Under the pieces are notes generated by a model. It saw only the letters and a program-made list of their open reading frames with translations, was not told where the DNA came from and searched no databases. Shown here one piece after another: positions 32,776 to 46,042 of a stretch of 64,000 nucleotides of DNA (its first letter is position 1; each line of letters starts with the position of its first letter). The DNA is from Streptomyces flavidovirens DSM 40150 (GTDB taxonomy: Bacteria > Actinomycetota > Actinomycetes > Streptomycetales > Streptomycetaceae). Both the position numbers and the translations under genes were made by a program. The stretch covers positions 496,001-560,000 of the forward strand of contig NZ_AUBE01000001.1 of NCBI RefSeq assembly GCF_000429085.1, in the 5' to 3' direction.

Positions 32776-32853
32776 TGATTTGCTTTGATGAATTCGGGCA
32801 GCACAAAGCCCCGGCCGCTGAGCGACCGGGGCCAGTGTTCGAACTACTGGGTC

Positions 32854-32988
32854 TCACACACCCGAACCTGCGGGCACGGAGTCAGTCGCCTCCGTCCACA
32901 GATCCTGCTCGGCGCGATCCGCCTGGATCTGGCGGTACACGAGGAGCCCGCCGATGGCGGCCAGTGCGACCAGGAGAAGCTTCTTCAC
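32854..32988 (-). CDS. DLW-39 family small protein
   Basis: 44 residues from GTG 32988 (GAGG upstream): VKKLLLVALAAIGGLLVYRQ followed by a stretch with DLW (AEQDLWTEATDSV). One N-terminal helix and the Asp-Leu-Trp motif define the DLW-39 family, a very short actinobacterial protein of unknown function usually near gyrA and tRNA-Ile, as here. Longer readings upstream are poorly supported. Confidence 0.88.
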   Translation of the reverse strand: MKKLLLVALAAIGGLLVYRQIQADRAEQDLWTEATDSVPAGSGV

Positions 32989-33117
32989 CGCGCGACCTCG
33001 TCTTTCCTTGACGTAGGAGACTTCTGGCGCCCGACTATACACACCGACCGATACCGATCGGTGACCTAGATACCCCGCCGGACACGTACCCAACTGACGC
33101 ACGCCACACAGCAAAAA

Positions 33118-33145
33118 GCCCGGCAGATCTTTCGATCTGCCGGGC
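33118..33145 (-). terminator. Terminator for tRNA-Ile (minus strand)
   Basis: 12-bp perfect stem GCCCGGCAGATC with TTTC loop; the AAAAA at 33113-33117 gives a U-run on the minus strand. Confidence 0.88.
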
Positions 33146-33168
33146 CTTCGACCTTTTCAGGTCCGCGG

Positions 33169-33242
33169 TGGGGCTAACAGGATTTGAACCTGTGGCCTCA
33201 TCCTTATCAGGGATGCGCTCTAACCAACTGAGCTATAGCCCC
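33169..33242 (-). tRNA. tRNA-Ile (GAT)
   Basis: The reverse strand gives a 74-nt cloverleaf: acceptor GGGGCTA/TAGCCCC, D arm TAGCTCAGTTGGTTAGAGC, anticodon loop CTGATAA (anticodon GAT) and T arm ACAGGTTCAAATCCTGT. Confidence 0.96.
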
Positions 33243-33303
33243 GCGCTGCCCCTGAAGATTAGCGCACCTCGGGGGCAGTACCAAAATCGGTTCCGCCGGC
33301 GTC

Positions 33304-34014
33304 CTACTCGTCCTCGGCGAGCGTCAGCTCGACGCCGCCGACGAAGCCCGCCGACAGGTTGTAGATGAAAGCGCCCAGCGTCGCGAGCGCCGTGGCGAGC
33401 ACCACGTCGATCATCGCGATGACCGACGTGAAGATCAGCACGCGCGGCAGCGAAAGGAAGGACTGCAGGTCGAAGCCGTTGCTCTCGTTCGAGCCCGTCG
33501 CCTCGCTGATCGTCCCGCCCACCGTGGAGAAGACGCCCATGGCGTCCATGACCATCCACAGCACCGCCGCCGCCACCACCGTGCAGATACCCAGCGCGAT
33601 GGAGAGCAGGAAGCTCACCTTCATCACCGACCACGGGTCGGCCTTGGCCACCCGCAGCCGCGCCTTGCGCGTACGCGGCGTCGTACGCGCCCCCGTACGC
33701 GGCAGACGCACCGCGGCGACACCCGGCTGCTGCCCGGCGCCCTGCGCCCCGCCAACGGCTCCAGCACCCGGCGTACCACCACCGCCCGCGGGCGAGGGAT
33801 ACGCCTGCGGCGGGTGATACGGCTGCGACGGCTGACCCTGCCCCTGCGGCTCCCGCTCACTGGGCAACGGCCCGCTCGCGGACCCGTCGTAACCCTGAGG
33901 CTGAGCCCCCCGCGTATCGGTCACAGTCCCCCCCTGGGAGTCCGTGGCAGAGCCACGGGCACCGGGTGCTCCAGATTCGGAAGCGGCCGCTCCGGCGCCC
34001 GTGGCTCCACTCAC
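33304..34014 (-). CDS. DUF3566 membrane protein downstream of gyrA
   Basis: 236 residues, GTG start three bases after the gyrA TAA, so translation is coupled. The first ~115 residues are Gly/Pro/Gln-rich and probably disordered. The DUF3566 domain follows with two membrane helices (MKVSFLLSIALGICTVVAAA and VIAMIDVVLATALATLGAFI) and a conserved acidic end. The mycobacterial counterpart (next to gyrA, like Rv0007) is a wall/division-associated membrane protein; no reaction is known. Confidence 0.9.
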   Translation of the reverse strand: MSGATGAGAAASESGAPGARGSATDSQGGTVTDTRGAQPQGYDGSASGPLPSEREPQGQGQPSQPYHPPQAYPSPAGGGGTPGAGAVGGAQGAGQQPGVAAVRLPRTGARTTPRTRKARLRVAKADPWSVMKVSFLLSIALGICTVVAAAVLWMVMDAMGVFSTVGGTISEATGSNESNGFDLQSFLSLPRVLIFTSVIAMIDVVLATALATLGAFIYNLSAGFVGGVELTLAEDE

Positions 34015-34017
34015 GCT

Positions 34018-36672
34018 TTACTCCTCGTGCTCCCCGGCCGAAGGCGCTGCGCCCCCGGCGGATGAAGGCTCTGCGCCCTCGACGGATTCGGCAACCTCGA
34101 CCGCATCGCCCTCGACCGCGTCGGTGTCCGCCCCCTCGGGACCTTCCACCTCTTCGGCCTCACGACCGGCCTCGGCGTTACGAGCGATACCGACAACGGC
34201 ATCGCGCTTGCCCAGGTTGATCAGTTGGACGCCCATGGTGTCACGGCCCGTCTCCCTGACTTCGTTGACTCGCGTACGAATCACACCACCGCCGAGCGTG
34301 ATGGCGAGGATCTCGTCCGTCTCCTCCACCACCAGCGCGCCGACCAGCGATCCCCGGTCCTCCACGATCTTGGCGGCCTTGATACCCAGACCACCGCGCC
34401 CCTGAACCCGGTACTCGTCGACGGGGGTCCGCTTCGCGTACCCGCCATCGGTGGCGGTGAAGACGAACGTACCGGCCCGAACGACATTCATCGAGAGCAG
34501 CTCGTCACCTTCACGGAAACTCATGCCCTTCACACCCGAAGTCGCACGTCCCATCGGCCGCAGCGCGTCATCGGTCGCCGTGAAGCGGATCGACTGCGCC
34601 TTCCTGCTGACCAGCAGCAGATCATCCTCGGCCGACACCAGCTCCGCGCCGATCAGCTCGTCGTCGCTGCCGTCCGCGGTCTCCCGCAGATTGATCGCGA
34701 TGACACCACCGGAGCGGGGCGAGTCGTAGTCCTTCAGCGACGTCTTCTTCACCAGGCCGCCCTTGGTGGCCAGGATCAGATACGGCGCCGCCTCGTAATC
34801 ACGGATCGCCAGGATCTGCGCGATCTGCTCGTCCGGCTGGAAAGCCAGCAGGTTCGCAACGTGCTGACCACGCGCGTCCCGGCCGGCATCCGGCAGCTCG
34901 TACGCCTTCGCCCGGTACACCCGGCCCTTGTTCGTGAAGAACAGCAGCCAGTGGTGCGTCGTCGACACGAAGAAGTGGTCGACGATGTCGTCTTCCTTCA
35001 GCTTCGTACCGCGCACGCCCTTGCCGCCGCGCTTCTGCGACCGGTAGTCGTCCGTCTTCGTACGCTTCACATAGCCGCCACGCGAGATCGTGACGACGAT
35101 GTCCTCCTCGGCGATCAAGTCCTCAATGGACATGTCACCGTCGAAGGGCACCAGCTTCGAGCGCCGGTCATCACCGAACTTGTCGACGATCGCCGCCAAT
35201 TCCTCGCTGATGATCTGCCGCTGACGCTCCGGCGAGGCGAGGATCGCGTTGTACTCATTGATCTTCGCCTGGAGCTCGTCGTGCTCCGCGACGATCTTCT
35301 GACGCTCCAGCGCCGCCAGCCGGCGCAGCTGCATCTCCAGGATCGCGTTCGCCTGGATCTCATCGATCTCCAGCAGGCCCATCAGGCCCTCACGCGCCAC
35401 ATCGACCGTCTGGCTGCGCCGGATCAGCGCGATGACCTCGTCGATCGCGTCCAGCGCCTTGAGCAGACCGCGCAGAATGTGCGCCCGCTCCTCCGCCTTG
35501 CGCAGGCGGAAGCGCGTACGCCGGACGATGACCTCAATCTGGTGCGTCACCCAGTGCCGGATGAACGCGTCCAGCGACAGCGTGCGCGGCACCCCGTCGA
35601 CGAGCGCCAGCATGTTCGCGCCGAAGTTCGTCTGCAGGTCGGTGTGCTTGTACAGGTTGTTCAGGACGACCTTCGCGACCGCGTCCCGCTTCAGGACGAT
35701 GACCAGACGCTGGCCGGTCCGCGAAGACGTTTCGTCACGCACGTCCGCGATGCCGCCGACCTTGCCGTCCTTCACCAGGTCGGCGATCTTCTGCGCCAGG
35801 TTGTCCGGGTTGGTCTGGTACGGAAGCTCCGTGACCACCAGGCACTGGCGGTTCTGGATCTCCTCGACCGCCACCACCGCGCGCATCGTGATCGAGCCAC
35901 GGCCCGTCCGGTACGCGTCCTCGATGCCCTTACGGCCCACCACCAGCGCACCGGTCGGGAAGTCGGGGCCCTTGATGCGCTCCATCAGCGCGTCCAGGAG
36001 CTCCTCGTGACCCGCGTCCGGGTTATCCAGGAACCACTGCGCGCCCGCCGCCACCTCCCGCAGGTTGTGCGGCGGGATGTTCGTGGCCATACCGACCGCG
36101 ATACCCGCCGAACCATTGATCAGCAGGTTCGGGAACCGCGCCGGCAAAACCGTCGGCTCCTGATTACGGCCGTCGTAGTTGTCCTGGAAATCGACGGTCT
36201 CCTCGTCGATGTCCCGGACCATCTCCATGGCCAGCGGCATCATCTTGCACTCGGTGTACCGCATCGCCGCGGCCGGGTCGTTACCCGGAGAACCGAAGTT
36301 GCCGTTGGAGTCCACCAGCGGCATACGCATCGACCAGTGCTGCGCCAGGCGCACCAGGGCGTCGTAGATCGAGGAGTCGCCGTGCGGGTGGTACGTACCC
36401 ATGACGTCACCGACGACACGGGCGCACTTGTAGAAGCCCTTCTCGGGCCGGTAACCGCCGTCGTACATCGCGTACAGCACACGACGGTGCACGGGCTTCA
36501 GACCGTCCCGCACGTCGGGCAGCGCACGCGACACGATGACGGACATCGCGTAGTCGAGGTACGAACGCTGCATCTCCGTCTCGAGCCCCACGGGCTCGAC
36601 ACGCATGCCCACACCCTCGACGGGCGGCACCTCTTCGGGCGTCACGGGGACAGGAGTGTTCTCGTCGGCCAT
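34018..36672 (-). CDS. gyrA: DNA gyrase subunit A
   Basis: 884 residues. The breakage-reunion domain shows [36 protein letters not shown] and AAMRYTE with the catalytic Tyr. The quinolone-determining region keeps Ser at the position equivalent to E. coli Ser83. The C-terminal beta-pinwheel contains the gyrase-specific GyrA-box-like QKRGGKG. The last ~50 residues are acidic ([20 protein letters not shown]), longer than in many homologues. GyrA with GyrB introduces negative supercoils ahead of the replication fork. It starts 49 bp after gyrB. Confidence 0.98.
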   Translation of the reverse strand: MADENTPVPVTPEEVPPVEGVGMRVEPVGLETEMQRSYLDYAMSVIVSRALPDVRDGLKPVHRRVLYAMYDGGYRPEKGFYKCARVVGDVMGTYHPHGDSSIYDALVRLAQHWSMRMPLVDSNGNFGSPGNDPAAAMRYTECKMMPLAMEMVRDIDEETVDFQDNYDGRNQEPTVLPARFPNLLINGSAGIAVGMATNIPPHNLREVAAGAQWFLDNPDAGHEELLDALMERIKGPDFPTGALVVGRKGIEDAYRTGRGSITMRAVVAVEEIQNRQCLVVTELPYQTNPDNLAQKIADLVKDGKVGGIADVRDETSSRTGQRLVIVLKRDAVAKVVLNNLYKHTDLQTNFGANMLALVDGVPRTLSLDAFIRHWVTHQIEVIVRRTRFRLRKAEERAHILRGLLKALDAIDEVIALIRRSQTVDVAREGLMGLLEIDEIQANAILEMQLRRLAALERQKIVAEHDELQAKINEYNAILASPERQRQIISEELAAIVDKFGDDRRSKLVPFDGDMSIEDLIAEEDIVVTISRGGYVKRTKTDDYRSQKRGGKGVRGTKLKEDDIVDHFFVSTTHHWLLFFTNKGRVYRAKAYELPDAGRDARGQHVANLLAFQPDEQIAQILAIRDYEAAPYLILATKGGLVKKTSLKDYDSPRSGGVIAINLRETADGSDDELIGAELVSAEDDLLLVSRKAQSIRFTATDDALRPMGRATSGVKGMSFREGDELLSMNVVRAGTFVFTATDGGYAKRTPVDEYRVQGRGGLGIKAAKIVEDRGSLVGALVVEETDEILAITLGGGVIRTRVNEVRETGRDTMGVQLINLGKRDAVVGIARNAEAGREAEEVEGPEGADTDAVEGDAVEVAESVEGAEPSSAGGAAPSAGEHEE

Positions 36673-36721
36673 TGCTGGTCAAAGTCCTTTCGAGCTGCGG
36701 CTGGTGGCTTGCACGGCCGAC

Positions 36722-39084
<2,363 letters not shown>

Positions 39085-39696
39085 TCACCCGTACGTATCC
39101 CCAGGGCCCGTACTCCCCGGAGCCCGCAACGCACCAAACCGACGCGGCGGACCACCCGGCCCCCAAATCTTGATCACCCGCACCGTGTCCCGCCCCAGAT
39201 CAGCGTTCAGCCGCGTCAACAGCTCCCGCTGCATCAACCGCAACTGCGTCGCCCACGCCGTCGAATCACACTGCACCGTGAGAACCCGCTCGTCCTCGTC
39301 ATACCGCTGCGGCACACAGTGCTTCGCCAGATCCCCACCCACGATCTCCGGCCACCGGCCCATCACACCGCCGACCGCCATCGGCATCTCCCAGCCGCGC
39401 TCCGTCTTCAACCGGTCCAGCGCCGCACCCAACGCCAACGGATCACGACCATCCGCCCCCGAACCCGACCGCAGACCCCCACCACGCCGCGCCTGCTTCT
39501 TCTGCTGCGCCGCAGCCCCCCGCGCCCGCGCCTGCTCCTTCGCCGCACGCAACGCCACCCGCGCCAGATCAACCCCCGTCGACTGAGGCACCTCCGACGC
39601 CTTCGCCTGCTCAGGCACCCTCAACGGCTCCTGAGGCAACTCCCCACCCACCCCACCCGCACCGCTGGCACCGCTAGCACCACTCAGCCCGCTCAT
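39085..39696 (-). CDS. DciA-type (DUF721) replication protein
   Basis: 203 residues. A disordered Gly/Ala and basic N-terminus (about 1-85) is followed by the DUF721/DciA domain: [39 protein letters not shown] and RVIKIWGPG. DciA loads or activates the DnaB helicase in bacteria lacking DnaC. The gene overlaps the recF stop by 4 bp (ATGA), so recF-dciA translation is coupled, as is usual in actinobacteria. Confidence 0.9.
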   Translation of the reverse strand: MSGLSGASGASGAGGVGGELPQEPLRVPEQAKASEVPQSTGVDLARVALRAAKEQARARGAAAQQKKQARRGGGLRSGSGADGRDPLALGAALDRLKTERGWEMPMAVGGVMGRWPEIVGGDLAKHCVPQRYDEDERVLTVQCDSTAWATQLRLMQRELLTRLNADLGRDTVRVIKIWGPGGPPRRFGALRAPGSTGPGDTYG

Positions 39697-40823
39697 ACCC
39701 GCGCCACCTCGCCACCGGACACCACATACCGCGCCCCCGACAGCACACCCGGCACATCGTCATCCACCGCAGCCGTCACCAACACCTGCTCACCCGGCGC
39801 CACCAGCTCCGCCAGCCGCTCCCGCCGCCGCGCGTCCAGCTCCGCGAACACGTCATCGAGCACCAGCACCGGCTCATTGCCCTCGCCGCGCAGCAGATCG
39901 TACGAAGCAAGCCGCAGCGACAGCGCGTACGACCACGACTCACCATGACTGGCATAACCCTTCGCCGGCAGCTCCCCCAGCTTCAGCACAAGATCATCCC
40001 GATGCGGACCGACCAACGTCACACCCCGCTCGATCTCCTGCTTCCGCGCCTCCACCAACGCCGCCAACAGCAGCCCGTACAACTCCTCACGCGACTGACC
40101 AGCACCTACGCCCCCACCGACCGAACTCCGGTACTCCAACAACACCGGACCCCCACCCGGCGCCAGCTGCTCATACGCCTTGTCCGTCATCGGCTGCAAC
40201 ACCGCGATCAGATCCAGCCGCTGCGCCAACAGCTCCGCACCCACCTGAGCCAGATGCTGGTCCCACACATCCAGCGTCGACATGTCCATCGACCGGCCAC
40301 CGTGCCGACGCGCCATCGCCGCCGACTTCAACAACGTGTTCCGCTGCTTCAGCACCCGCTCGTAATCCGACCGCACACCCGCCATCCGCGGCGACCGCGC
40401 CGTGATCAGCTCATCCAGAAACCGCCGCCGCTCACCCGGATCACCCTTCACCAGAGCCAGATCCTCCGGCGCGAACAGCACCGTCCGTACGATCCCCAGC
40501 ACATCACGCGGCCTGACCTGCGACGACCTATTGATACGCGCCCGATTCGCCCGGCCCGGATTCAGCTCCAGCTCCACCAGCTGCTGCCGCTCGCCCTGCG
40601 TCACCGCAGCCCGGATCACCGCCCGCTCCGCGCCCATCCGCACCAGCGGCGCATCCGAAGCGACCCGGTGACTGCCGAGCGTCGCCAGATAACCGACCGC
40701 CTCGACCAGATTCGTCTTCCCCTGCCCGTTCGCCCCCACGAACACGGAAACGCCCGGATCGAGAGGGACCTCGACCCGGGCGTACGAGCGGAAGTCGGCC
40801 AGCGACAGATGCGTGACATGCAT
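39693..40823 (-). CDS. recF: RecF recombination/repair ATPase
   Basis: 376 residues. Walker [16 protein letters not shown] near residue 30, SMC-like signature and Walker [13 protein letters not shown], ending VVSGGEV. RecF binds gapped DNA and helps RecOR load RecA. It is downstream of gnd with a 34-bp gap and overlaps dciA. Confidence 0.96.
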   Translation of the reverse strand: MHVTHLSLADFRSYARVEVPLDPGVSVFVGANGQGKTNLVEAVGYLATLGSHRVASDAPLVRMGAERAVIRAAVTQGERQQLVELELNPGRANRARINRSSQVRPRDVLGIVRTVLFAPEDLALVKGDPGERRRFLDELITARSPRMAGVRSDYERVLKQRNTLLKSAAMARRHGGRSMDMSTLDVWDQHLAQVGAELLAQRLDLIAVLQPMTDKAYEQLAPGGGPVLLEYRSSVGGGVGAGQSREELYGLLLAALVEARKQEIERGVTLVGPHRDDLVLKLGELPAKGYASHGESWSYALSLRLASYDLLRGEGNEPVLVLDDVFAELDARRRERLAELVAPGEQVLVTAAVDDDVPGVLSGARYVVSGGEVARV

Positions 40824-40857
40824 GGCGTGCGCCGACCTTCTCCCAGCTCTGAACTAC

Positions 40858-41739
40858 TTACTTCTTCGTCGACTCGACCGCATGACCACCGAACTGGTTA
40901 CGCAGCGCAGCGATCATCTTCATCTGCGGCGAGTCCTCCTGACGCGACGCGAACCGCGCGAACAGCGACGCCGTGATCGCGGGCAGCGGCACCGCGTTGT
41001 CGATCGCCGCCTCCACCGTCCAGCGGCCCTCACCCGAGTCCGCGGCGAACCCACGCAGACCCTCAAGGTGCTCGTCGTCGTCCAGCGCGTTGACCGCCAG
41101 ATCCAGCAGCCAGGAGCGGATAACCGTCCCCTCCTGCCAGGACCGGAAGACCTCACGCACGTCGGTGACCGAGTCGACCTTCTCCAGCAGCTCCCAGCCC
41201 TCGGCGTACGCCTGCATCATGGCGTACTCGATGCCGTTGTGAACCATCTTCGCGAAGTGACCGGCGCCCACCTTGCCCGCGTGCACCGAACCGAAGTCGC
41301 CCGCCGGCTTCAGCGCGTCGAAGACCGGCTGGACCTTCGCCACGTTCTCGGCGTCGCCGCCGTACATCAGCGCGTAGCCGTTCTCCAGACCCCAGACGCC
41401 ACCGGAGACACCGCAGTCGACGAAACCGATGCCCTTCTCGCCCAGCTCGGCCGCGTGCTTCTCGTCGTCCGTCCAGCGGGAGTTCCCACCGTCCACGACC
41501 ACGTCACCCGGCTCCAGCAGCTCGCCCAGCGCGTCGATCGTCGACTGGGTCGCGGCACCCGCCGGAACCATCACCCACACCACACGCGGGCCCTTGAGCT
41601 TGGCCACAAGCTCCTCAAGGCTGTGGACATCGGCGACGTCCGGGTTGCGGTCGTAACCGATGACGGTGTGGCCTGCGCGGCGAATGCGCTCACGCATGTT
41701 GCCGCCCATTTTGCCGAGGCCGACGAGACCGAGCTCCAT
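40858..41739 (-). CDS. gnd: 6-phosphogluconate dehydrogenase, decarboxylating (YqeC/GntZ type)
   Basis: 293 residues, the short actinobacterial/bacillar form rather than the ~470-residue form. NAD(P) fold MELGLVGLGKMGGNMRERI, substrate motif VDGGNSRWTDDE and catalytic region VGAGHFAKMVHNGIEYAMMQ. It turns 6-phosphogluconate into ribulose 5-phosphate and CO2 in the pentose phosphate pathway. Its place between dnaN and recF is conserved in Streptomyces. Confidence 0.93.
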   Translation of the reverse strand: MELGLVGLGKMGGNMRERIRRAGHTVIGYDRNPDVADVHSLEELVAKLKGPRVVWVMVPAGAATQSTIDALGELLEPGDVVVDGGNSRWTDDEKHAAELGEKGIGFVDCGVSGGVWGLENGYALMYGGDAENVAKVQPVFDALKPAGDFGSVHAGKVGAGHFAKMVHNGIEYAMMQAYAEGWELLEKVDSVTDVREVFRSWQEGTVIRSWLLDLAVNALDDDEHLEGLRGFAADSGEGRWTVEAAIDNAVPLPAITASLFARFASRQEDSPQMKMIAALRNQFGGHAVESTKK

Positions 41740-41806
41740 CAGAGATTCCTTAAGCGTTGTGGCGATTCGTACCCGAGACCGAGCCTACGCCCGGCCCGCA
41801 GGGGCC

Positions 41807-42937
41807 TCAGCCCGACAGCCGCACCGGCATGATCAGGTACTTGTACGCCTCATCCGCCTCGGCATCGACCGCGGGCCTGCCACTGAGCAGCGCCGGCTTC
41901 GTCGACGTCGTGAACGACAGCTGCGCGACCGGCGAGTCGATCGCGCTCAGGCCGTCCAGCAGGAAGGTCGGGTTGAAGGCGATCGAGATGTCGTCGCCCT
42001 CCAGGTTCGCGTCGACCCGCTCCACAGCCTGTGCGTCGTCGCTCGAACCCGCTTCGAGAATCAGCACGCCCTGCTCGAAGCTGAGCCGCACCGGAGTGTT
42101 CCGCTCGGCCACCAGCGCCACACGCTTGACGGCCTCGACGAACGGGGCGGTCTCGATGACGGCGATCGAGTTGAACTCGGTCGGGAAAAGCGTCCGGTAC
42201 TTCGGCAGATCACCCTCGAGCAGACGGGTCGTCGTACGCCGGCCCGCGCCCTCGAAACCGATCAGACCCTCACCGGCACCAGAGCTGGACAGCGCGAGGG
42301 TGACCGTGTCACCGCTGGTCAGCGACTTGGCGGTGTCCAGCAGCGTCTTGGCGGGCACCAGCGCGACGGCGGAAGCCTCCGGGTCCTCCGGCTTCCACAT
42401 GAACTCGCGGACCGCGAAGCGGTAGCGGTCGGTCGAGGCCAGCGTGACCCTGTCGCCCTCGATCTCGATGCGTACGCCGGTGAGCACCGGCAGCGTGTCG
42501 TCGCGGCCGGCGGCGATGGCCACCTGGGCAGCGGCGGAGGCGAAGACCTCACCGGGAACGGTGCCGGTCGCGGTCGGCATCTGCGGCAGCGCCGGGTACT
42601 CCTCCACAGGAAGCGTGTGGAGGGTGAACCGCGAGGAGCCGCAGACCACGGTCGCCCGTACACCGTCTGTGGAAATCTCCACCGGACGGTTCGGCAGGGC
42701 GCGGCAGATGTCGGCGAGGAGCCGGCCGGAGACGAGAACGGTGCCGTCCTCCTCCACGTCCGCCTCGACCGAGACCCGCGCCGACACCTCGTAGTCGAAG
42801 CCGGAGAGACTCAGCGCGCCGTCCTCCGCCTTCAGAAGAAGGCCCGCGAGGACGGGCACCGGCGGACGGGCCGGAAGGCTGCGAGCCGTCCAGGCCACCG
42901 CCTCCGCGAGTACATCGCGCTCAACCCGGATCTTCAC
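41807..42937 (-). CDS. dnaN: DNA polymerase III sliding clamp (beta subunit)
   Basis: 376 residues from GTG 42937, which follows AGGAGG. The start VKIRVERDVLAEAVAWTARS and the C-terminus YLIMPVRLSG are typical. Three repeated clamp domains are visible, for example ALSLSGFDYEVSARV in domain I. It tethers polymerase III to DNA and recruits mismatch and Okazaki factors. It borders oriC and is transcribed away from it. Confidence 0.97.
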   Translation of the reverse strand: MKIRVERDVLAEAVAWTARSLPARPPVPVLAGLLLKAEDGALSLSGFDYEVSARVSVEADVEEDGTVLVSGRLLADICRALPNRPVEISTDGVRATVVCGSSRFTLHTLPVEEYPALPQMPTATGTVPGEVFASAAAQVAIAAGRDDTLPVLTGVRIEIEGDRVTLASTDRYRFAVREFMWKPEDPEASAVALVPAKTLLDTAKSLTSGDTVTLALSSSGAGEGLIGFEGAGRRTTTRLLEGDLPKYRTLFPTEFNSIAVIETAPFVEAVKRVALVAERNTPVRLSFEQGVLILEAGSSDDAQAVERVDANLEGDDISIAFNPTFLLDGLSAIDSPVAQLSFTTSTKPALLSGRPAVDAEADEAYKYLIMPVRLSG

Positions 42938-43161
42938 CGGAACCGCCTCCTGCTTGTTGCTGGCTCGCCCTGCTGGCCGTCGTCGTCTGGGGTCGTCTGG
43001 CTGTGTTGCCGGGGACCAGTCTGACGCACGGCACCGACAGTCGGTGCGGCTCGGGGTCAAGTCGTGGCGAGAGGCGTCGCCGGCTCCAGGCCGAAGTTGT
43101 GCACAGGCCCTTCTTCCAAGCGAATTCCGAGCTAACTCTAAGTGGGAGTAGTAGTAGGGCC

Positions 43162-43659
43162 TGTGGAAACGGTGGATAACCCCGTTTGCGCAGGTCAAGC
43201 CCACTTTTTTGTCCACTGCGCCTGTGGGCGGAGCCGGTGGACAACTCGGTGTTTCTGTGGACGCCCGAAAGTTACACACACTCGGTGCACAGGCAGGGGT
43301 GACTTCTCCCCAGCGCTGTCCCCAGCTTTACCCATGTTCCCCACAGCCCAACCGGCCTCCTTGGTGTGACCGCTTTCACTCGCGCCGGTGAGGGCCCGTG
43401 TCGCGTTGCCGAACAGTGGACAGAGGTGTGGATTAGCTGTGCACAAGATGGTCCAGCCTGTGGGCCGCCGGTGGACAACCAAGATCCGCCCCTGTGGACA
43501 GATTTTCTGTCCACACCCTGTGGATGATGCTTGACCACAAATCCACAACCACCTGACCTGGGGTGATGAAGTCTCAGGAACCGCACCTGTGGACCCAATC
43601 TGGACAACTTCTGGGTCCCCAGGGTGTGGACGGAACATCCTGCCCTGTTCTGTGGAGAA
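43162..43659. other. oriC: oriC: chromosomal replication origin with 19 DnaA-box-like sites
   Basis: The dnaN-dnaA gap (42938-43777) holds two groups of nonamers related to TTGTCCACA. Left group, box starts at 43162, 43171, 43209, 43236, 43256; an isolated weak box at 43337; right group at 43415, 43427, 43438, 43470, 43493, 43507, 43519, 43531, 43539, 43588, 43599, 43625, 43651. Boxes at 43209, 43337, 43507, 43531 and 43539 are in plus orientation, the rest in minus. None is the perfect TTGTCCACA; TTGTCCACC and CTGTCCACA are the best. The number and two-cluster layout fit known Streptomyces origins. The part 42938-43161 carries only the dnaN promoter region. Confidence 0.95.
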
Positions 43660-43707
43660 CGGAGTCCCGCGGGCACGTATTCGAACATCGGGGGAGGCGC
43701 GGAACGA

Positions 43708-43746
43708 CGAAGGGCGCCCGGGGAGTTCGTCCCTGGGCGCCCTTCG
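43708..43746 (-). terminator. Terminator after dnaA
   Basis: 17-bp stem (CGAAGGGCGCCCGGGGA with its complement, one G-T pair) around a 5-base loop, 31 bp after the dnaA stop. No U-run follows, as is common in Streptomyces. It isolates dnaA transcription from oriC. Confidence 0.8.
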
Positions 43747-43777
43747 GAGCGCGGTTGGAGGCTGCTGCGGCGGCGCG

Positions 43778-45520
43778 TCAGCCGTTCTTGATGCGGTTCG
43801 TGAGCTCGGTGACCTGGTTGTAGATGGAGCGCCGTTCCGCCATGAGCGCGCGGATCTTGCGGTCGGCGTGCATCACGGTCGTATGGTCGCGGCCGCCGAA
43901 CTGTGCACCGATCTTGGGCAGCGAGAGATCCGTCAGCTCACGGCACAGGTACATCGCGATCTGCCGGGCCGTCACGAGAACGCGGCTGCGGGACGACCCG
44001 CAGAGGTCCTCCACCGTCAGTCCGAAGTAGTCCGCGGTGGCCGCCATGATGGCGCTTGCCGTGATCTCGGGAGAGGCGTCCTCACCGCCGGGGATCAGGT
44101 CCTTGAGCACGATCTCGGTGAGGCCGAGATCCACGGGCTGCCGGTTGAGCGACGCGAACGCCGTCACGCGGATCAGCGCACCCTCCAGCTCGCGGATGTT
44201 GCGCGAGATGCGGGAGGCGATGAACTCCAGTACCTCCGGCGGGGCGTTGAGCTGCTCCTGCACCGCCTTCTTGCGGAGGATCGCGATGCGCGTCTCCAGC
44301 TCGGGGGGCTGTACGTCGGTGGTCAGGCCCCACTCGAAGCGGTTGCGCAGCCGGTCCTCCAAGGTCACCAGCTGCTTGGGCGGCCGGTCCGAGGACAGCA
44401 CGATCTGCTTGTTGGCGTTGTGGAGCGTATTGAAGGTGTGGAAGAACTCCTCCTGCGTCGACTCCTTGCTCGCCAGGAACTGGATGTCGTCGACGAGCAG
44501 GATGTCCACGTCGCGGTAGCGCTTGCGGAAGGCGTCGCCCTTGCCGTCGCGGATGGAGTTGATGAATTCGTTGGTGAACTCCTCGGAGCTCACGTAACGC
44601 ACGCGCGTGCCGGGGTAGAGGCTCCGCGCGTAGTGCCCGATGGCGTGCAGCAGGTGGGTCTTGCCGAGCCCGGACTCGCCGTAGATGAAGAGCGGGTTGT
44701 ACGCCTTGGCCGGCGCCTCGGCCACGGCGACCGCGGCCGCGTGGGCGAAGCGGTTGGACGAGCCGATGACGAAGGTGTCGAAGAGGTACTTCGGGTTGAG
44801 GCGGGCGTGCGGCTCGCCGGGGCCCGGTGTGGAGGCCTGTGCGGCCAGGGGGCCGGGGGCGCCGCCGGACTGCATCGAGGAGCCGGGGCCGCCGCTGCGG
44901 TGGGGGGCGGGCTGGTCCTGGTGGTCGCGGCGCTCGGGGCGTTCGTGGCGTTCGTGGCGGGGCTGGTCGTAGTGCGGCTGCTCGTACTGCTGGTGCTCGG
45001 GTGCCTGCTGCCGGTAGTCGTGCTGCTGCGGGCGGGTGGCGTACGGGTCGCGTTCCTGGTATCCGCCGAGCCGGGGCTGCTGCCAGCCGTGGTCCTCCTG
45101 CGGGCGGGGCCAGGAGCCCTGCTCGTGGCGGGGCTGCCGGTAGTCGGGGTAGGCGGGCCTGGCGGTCGGCAGGTCGTCGGACGGCGGCCGGTGTCCGTAC
45201 GTGTCGTACGACTCGTGCTGCGGCTGCTGCTGCGGGGCCGGCTCCGCAGCGGAGTCGTCGACGGTGATCGCGATGCGGATCGGGCGGCCGCACTCGCGGC
45301 TCAGCGTCTCGCTGATGAGCGGTGCGAGCCGGCCTTCGAGGACGCGCTTGCCCCATTCATTGGGGACGGCGAGCAGCGCGGTGTCGGCGACCAGGGCGAG
45401 CGGCTGGCAGCGCTCGATCCACTGTTTGTCCTTGGGTTCGATCCCCTGCTGGCCCTCTCCGAGGAGATGCTCCAGCACTCGTGGCCACACTGCGGCAAGA
45501 TCGGCAGGTACGTCAGCCAC
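43778..45520 (-). CDS. dnaA: Replication initiator DnaA
   Basis: 580 residues from GTG 45520 ([20 protein letters not shown]). Domain I about 1-90; domain II is a long Gln/Arg/His-rich linker (about 90-240), typical of Streptomyces; domain III AAA+ with [16 protein letters not shown] (Walker A) and [15 protein letters not shown] (Walker B); domain IV with the DNA-binding signature [16 protein letters not shown]. It binds the oriC boxes and opens the origin. A perfect DnaA box in its upstream region suggests autoregulation. Upstream readings of the frame add a non-conserved segment and are rejected. Confidence 0.97.
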   Translation of the reverse strand: MADVPADLAAVWPRVLEHLLGEGQQGIEPKDKQWIERCQPLALVADTALLAVPNEWGKRVLEGRLAPLISETLSRECGRPIRIAITVDDSAAEPAPQQQPQHESYDTYGHRPPSDDLPTARPAYPDYRQPRHEQGSWPRPQEDHGWQQPRLGGYQERDPYATRPQQHDYRQQAPEHQQYEQPHYDQPRHERHERPERRDHQDQPAPHRSGGPGSSMQSGGAPGPLAAQASTPGPGEPHARLNPKYLFDTFVIGSSNRFAHAAAVAVAEAPAKAYNPLFIYGESGLGKTHLLHAIGHYARSLYPGTRVRYVSSEEFTNEFINSIRDGKGDAFRKRYRDVDILLVDDIQFLASKESTQEEFFHTFNTLHNANKQIVLSSDRPPKQLVTLEDRLRNRFEWGLTTDVQPPELETRIAILRKKAVQEQLNAPPEVLEFIASRISRNIRELEGALIRVTAFASLNRQPVDLGLTEIVLKDLIPGGEDASPEITASAIMAATADYFGLTVEDLCGSSRSRVLVTARQIAMYLCRELTDLSLPKIGAQFGGRDHTTVMHADRKIRALMAERRSIYNQVTELTNRIKNG

Positions 45521-45886
45521 AGGGCACGCTCTCTCACAGGTCCCACGAAGGTGTGGTTCTTGGGACGGGATGGGAAGGACAGGCAAGGACACAACGGATA
45601 AGAATCCAAGTTCATGCACGGTAGTCGCGGGTCCTTGGGTGCATCAAGTTGTTGTCCACAGCCTGTGCATAGTGGACCCTGGTGACGGGTCGGTTTGACC
45701 GGATGGCGTAGCCGCGCGTACCGTGACCAGGTCGAGTTGTCGATGGCTGCTGCCGCCTGCCTCCGATGGGCAAAGATCACGGTCTGTGATCGTGAAGCGG
45801 TGCACACGGGCGTTGCGAGCTTCCTCGTGGGCGCACGGTGACAGCCAGGCGATGCCCCGCCACCACACCACTTCTGGAGCCCCCGA
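45521..45886. promoter_or_regulatory. Divergent dnaA / rpmH promoter region with a perfect DnaA box
   Basis: 366 bp without a gene. TTGTCCACA lies at 45652-45660, 132 bp before the dnaA start, followed by a weaker reverse box TGTGCATAG at 45664-45672. This fits DnaA repression of its own gene, known in Streptomyces. GGAG at 45876-45879 is the rpmH ribosome site. Confidence 0.75.
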
Positions 45887-46024
45887 GTGAGCAAGCGCAC
45901 CTTCCAGCCGAACAACCGTCGTCGCGCCAAGACCCACGGTTTCCGTCTCCGCATGCGGACGCGTGCCGGTCGCGCCATCCTGGCGACTCGCCGTGGCAAG
46001 GGCCGCACGCGCCTTTCCGCCTGA
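45887..46024 (+). CDS. rpmH: 50S ribosomal protein L34
   Basis: 45 residues, [20 protein letters not shown] ending [18 protein letters not shown] after the initiator, exactly the L34 length and sequence pattern. GTG start with GGAG upstream. It begins the rpmH-rnpA-yidD-yidC-jag-rsmG run, transcribed away from oriC. Confidence 0.97.
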   Translation: MSKRTFQPNNRRRAKTHGFRLRMRTRAGRAILATRRGKGRTRLSA

Positions 46025-46042
46025 TCACCTACAGGTCATGAC

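Noticed and set aside
43219..43231. CTGTGGGCG as a DnaA box
   Set aside because: The core TCCACA is not kept (CCCACA with further mismatches); likewise TGTGGGCCG at 43459.
42938..43279. Upstream extension of dnaN into oriC
   Set aside because: It would place coding sequence over DnaA boxes and lacks conservation; GTG 42937 has an AGGAGG site.
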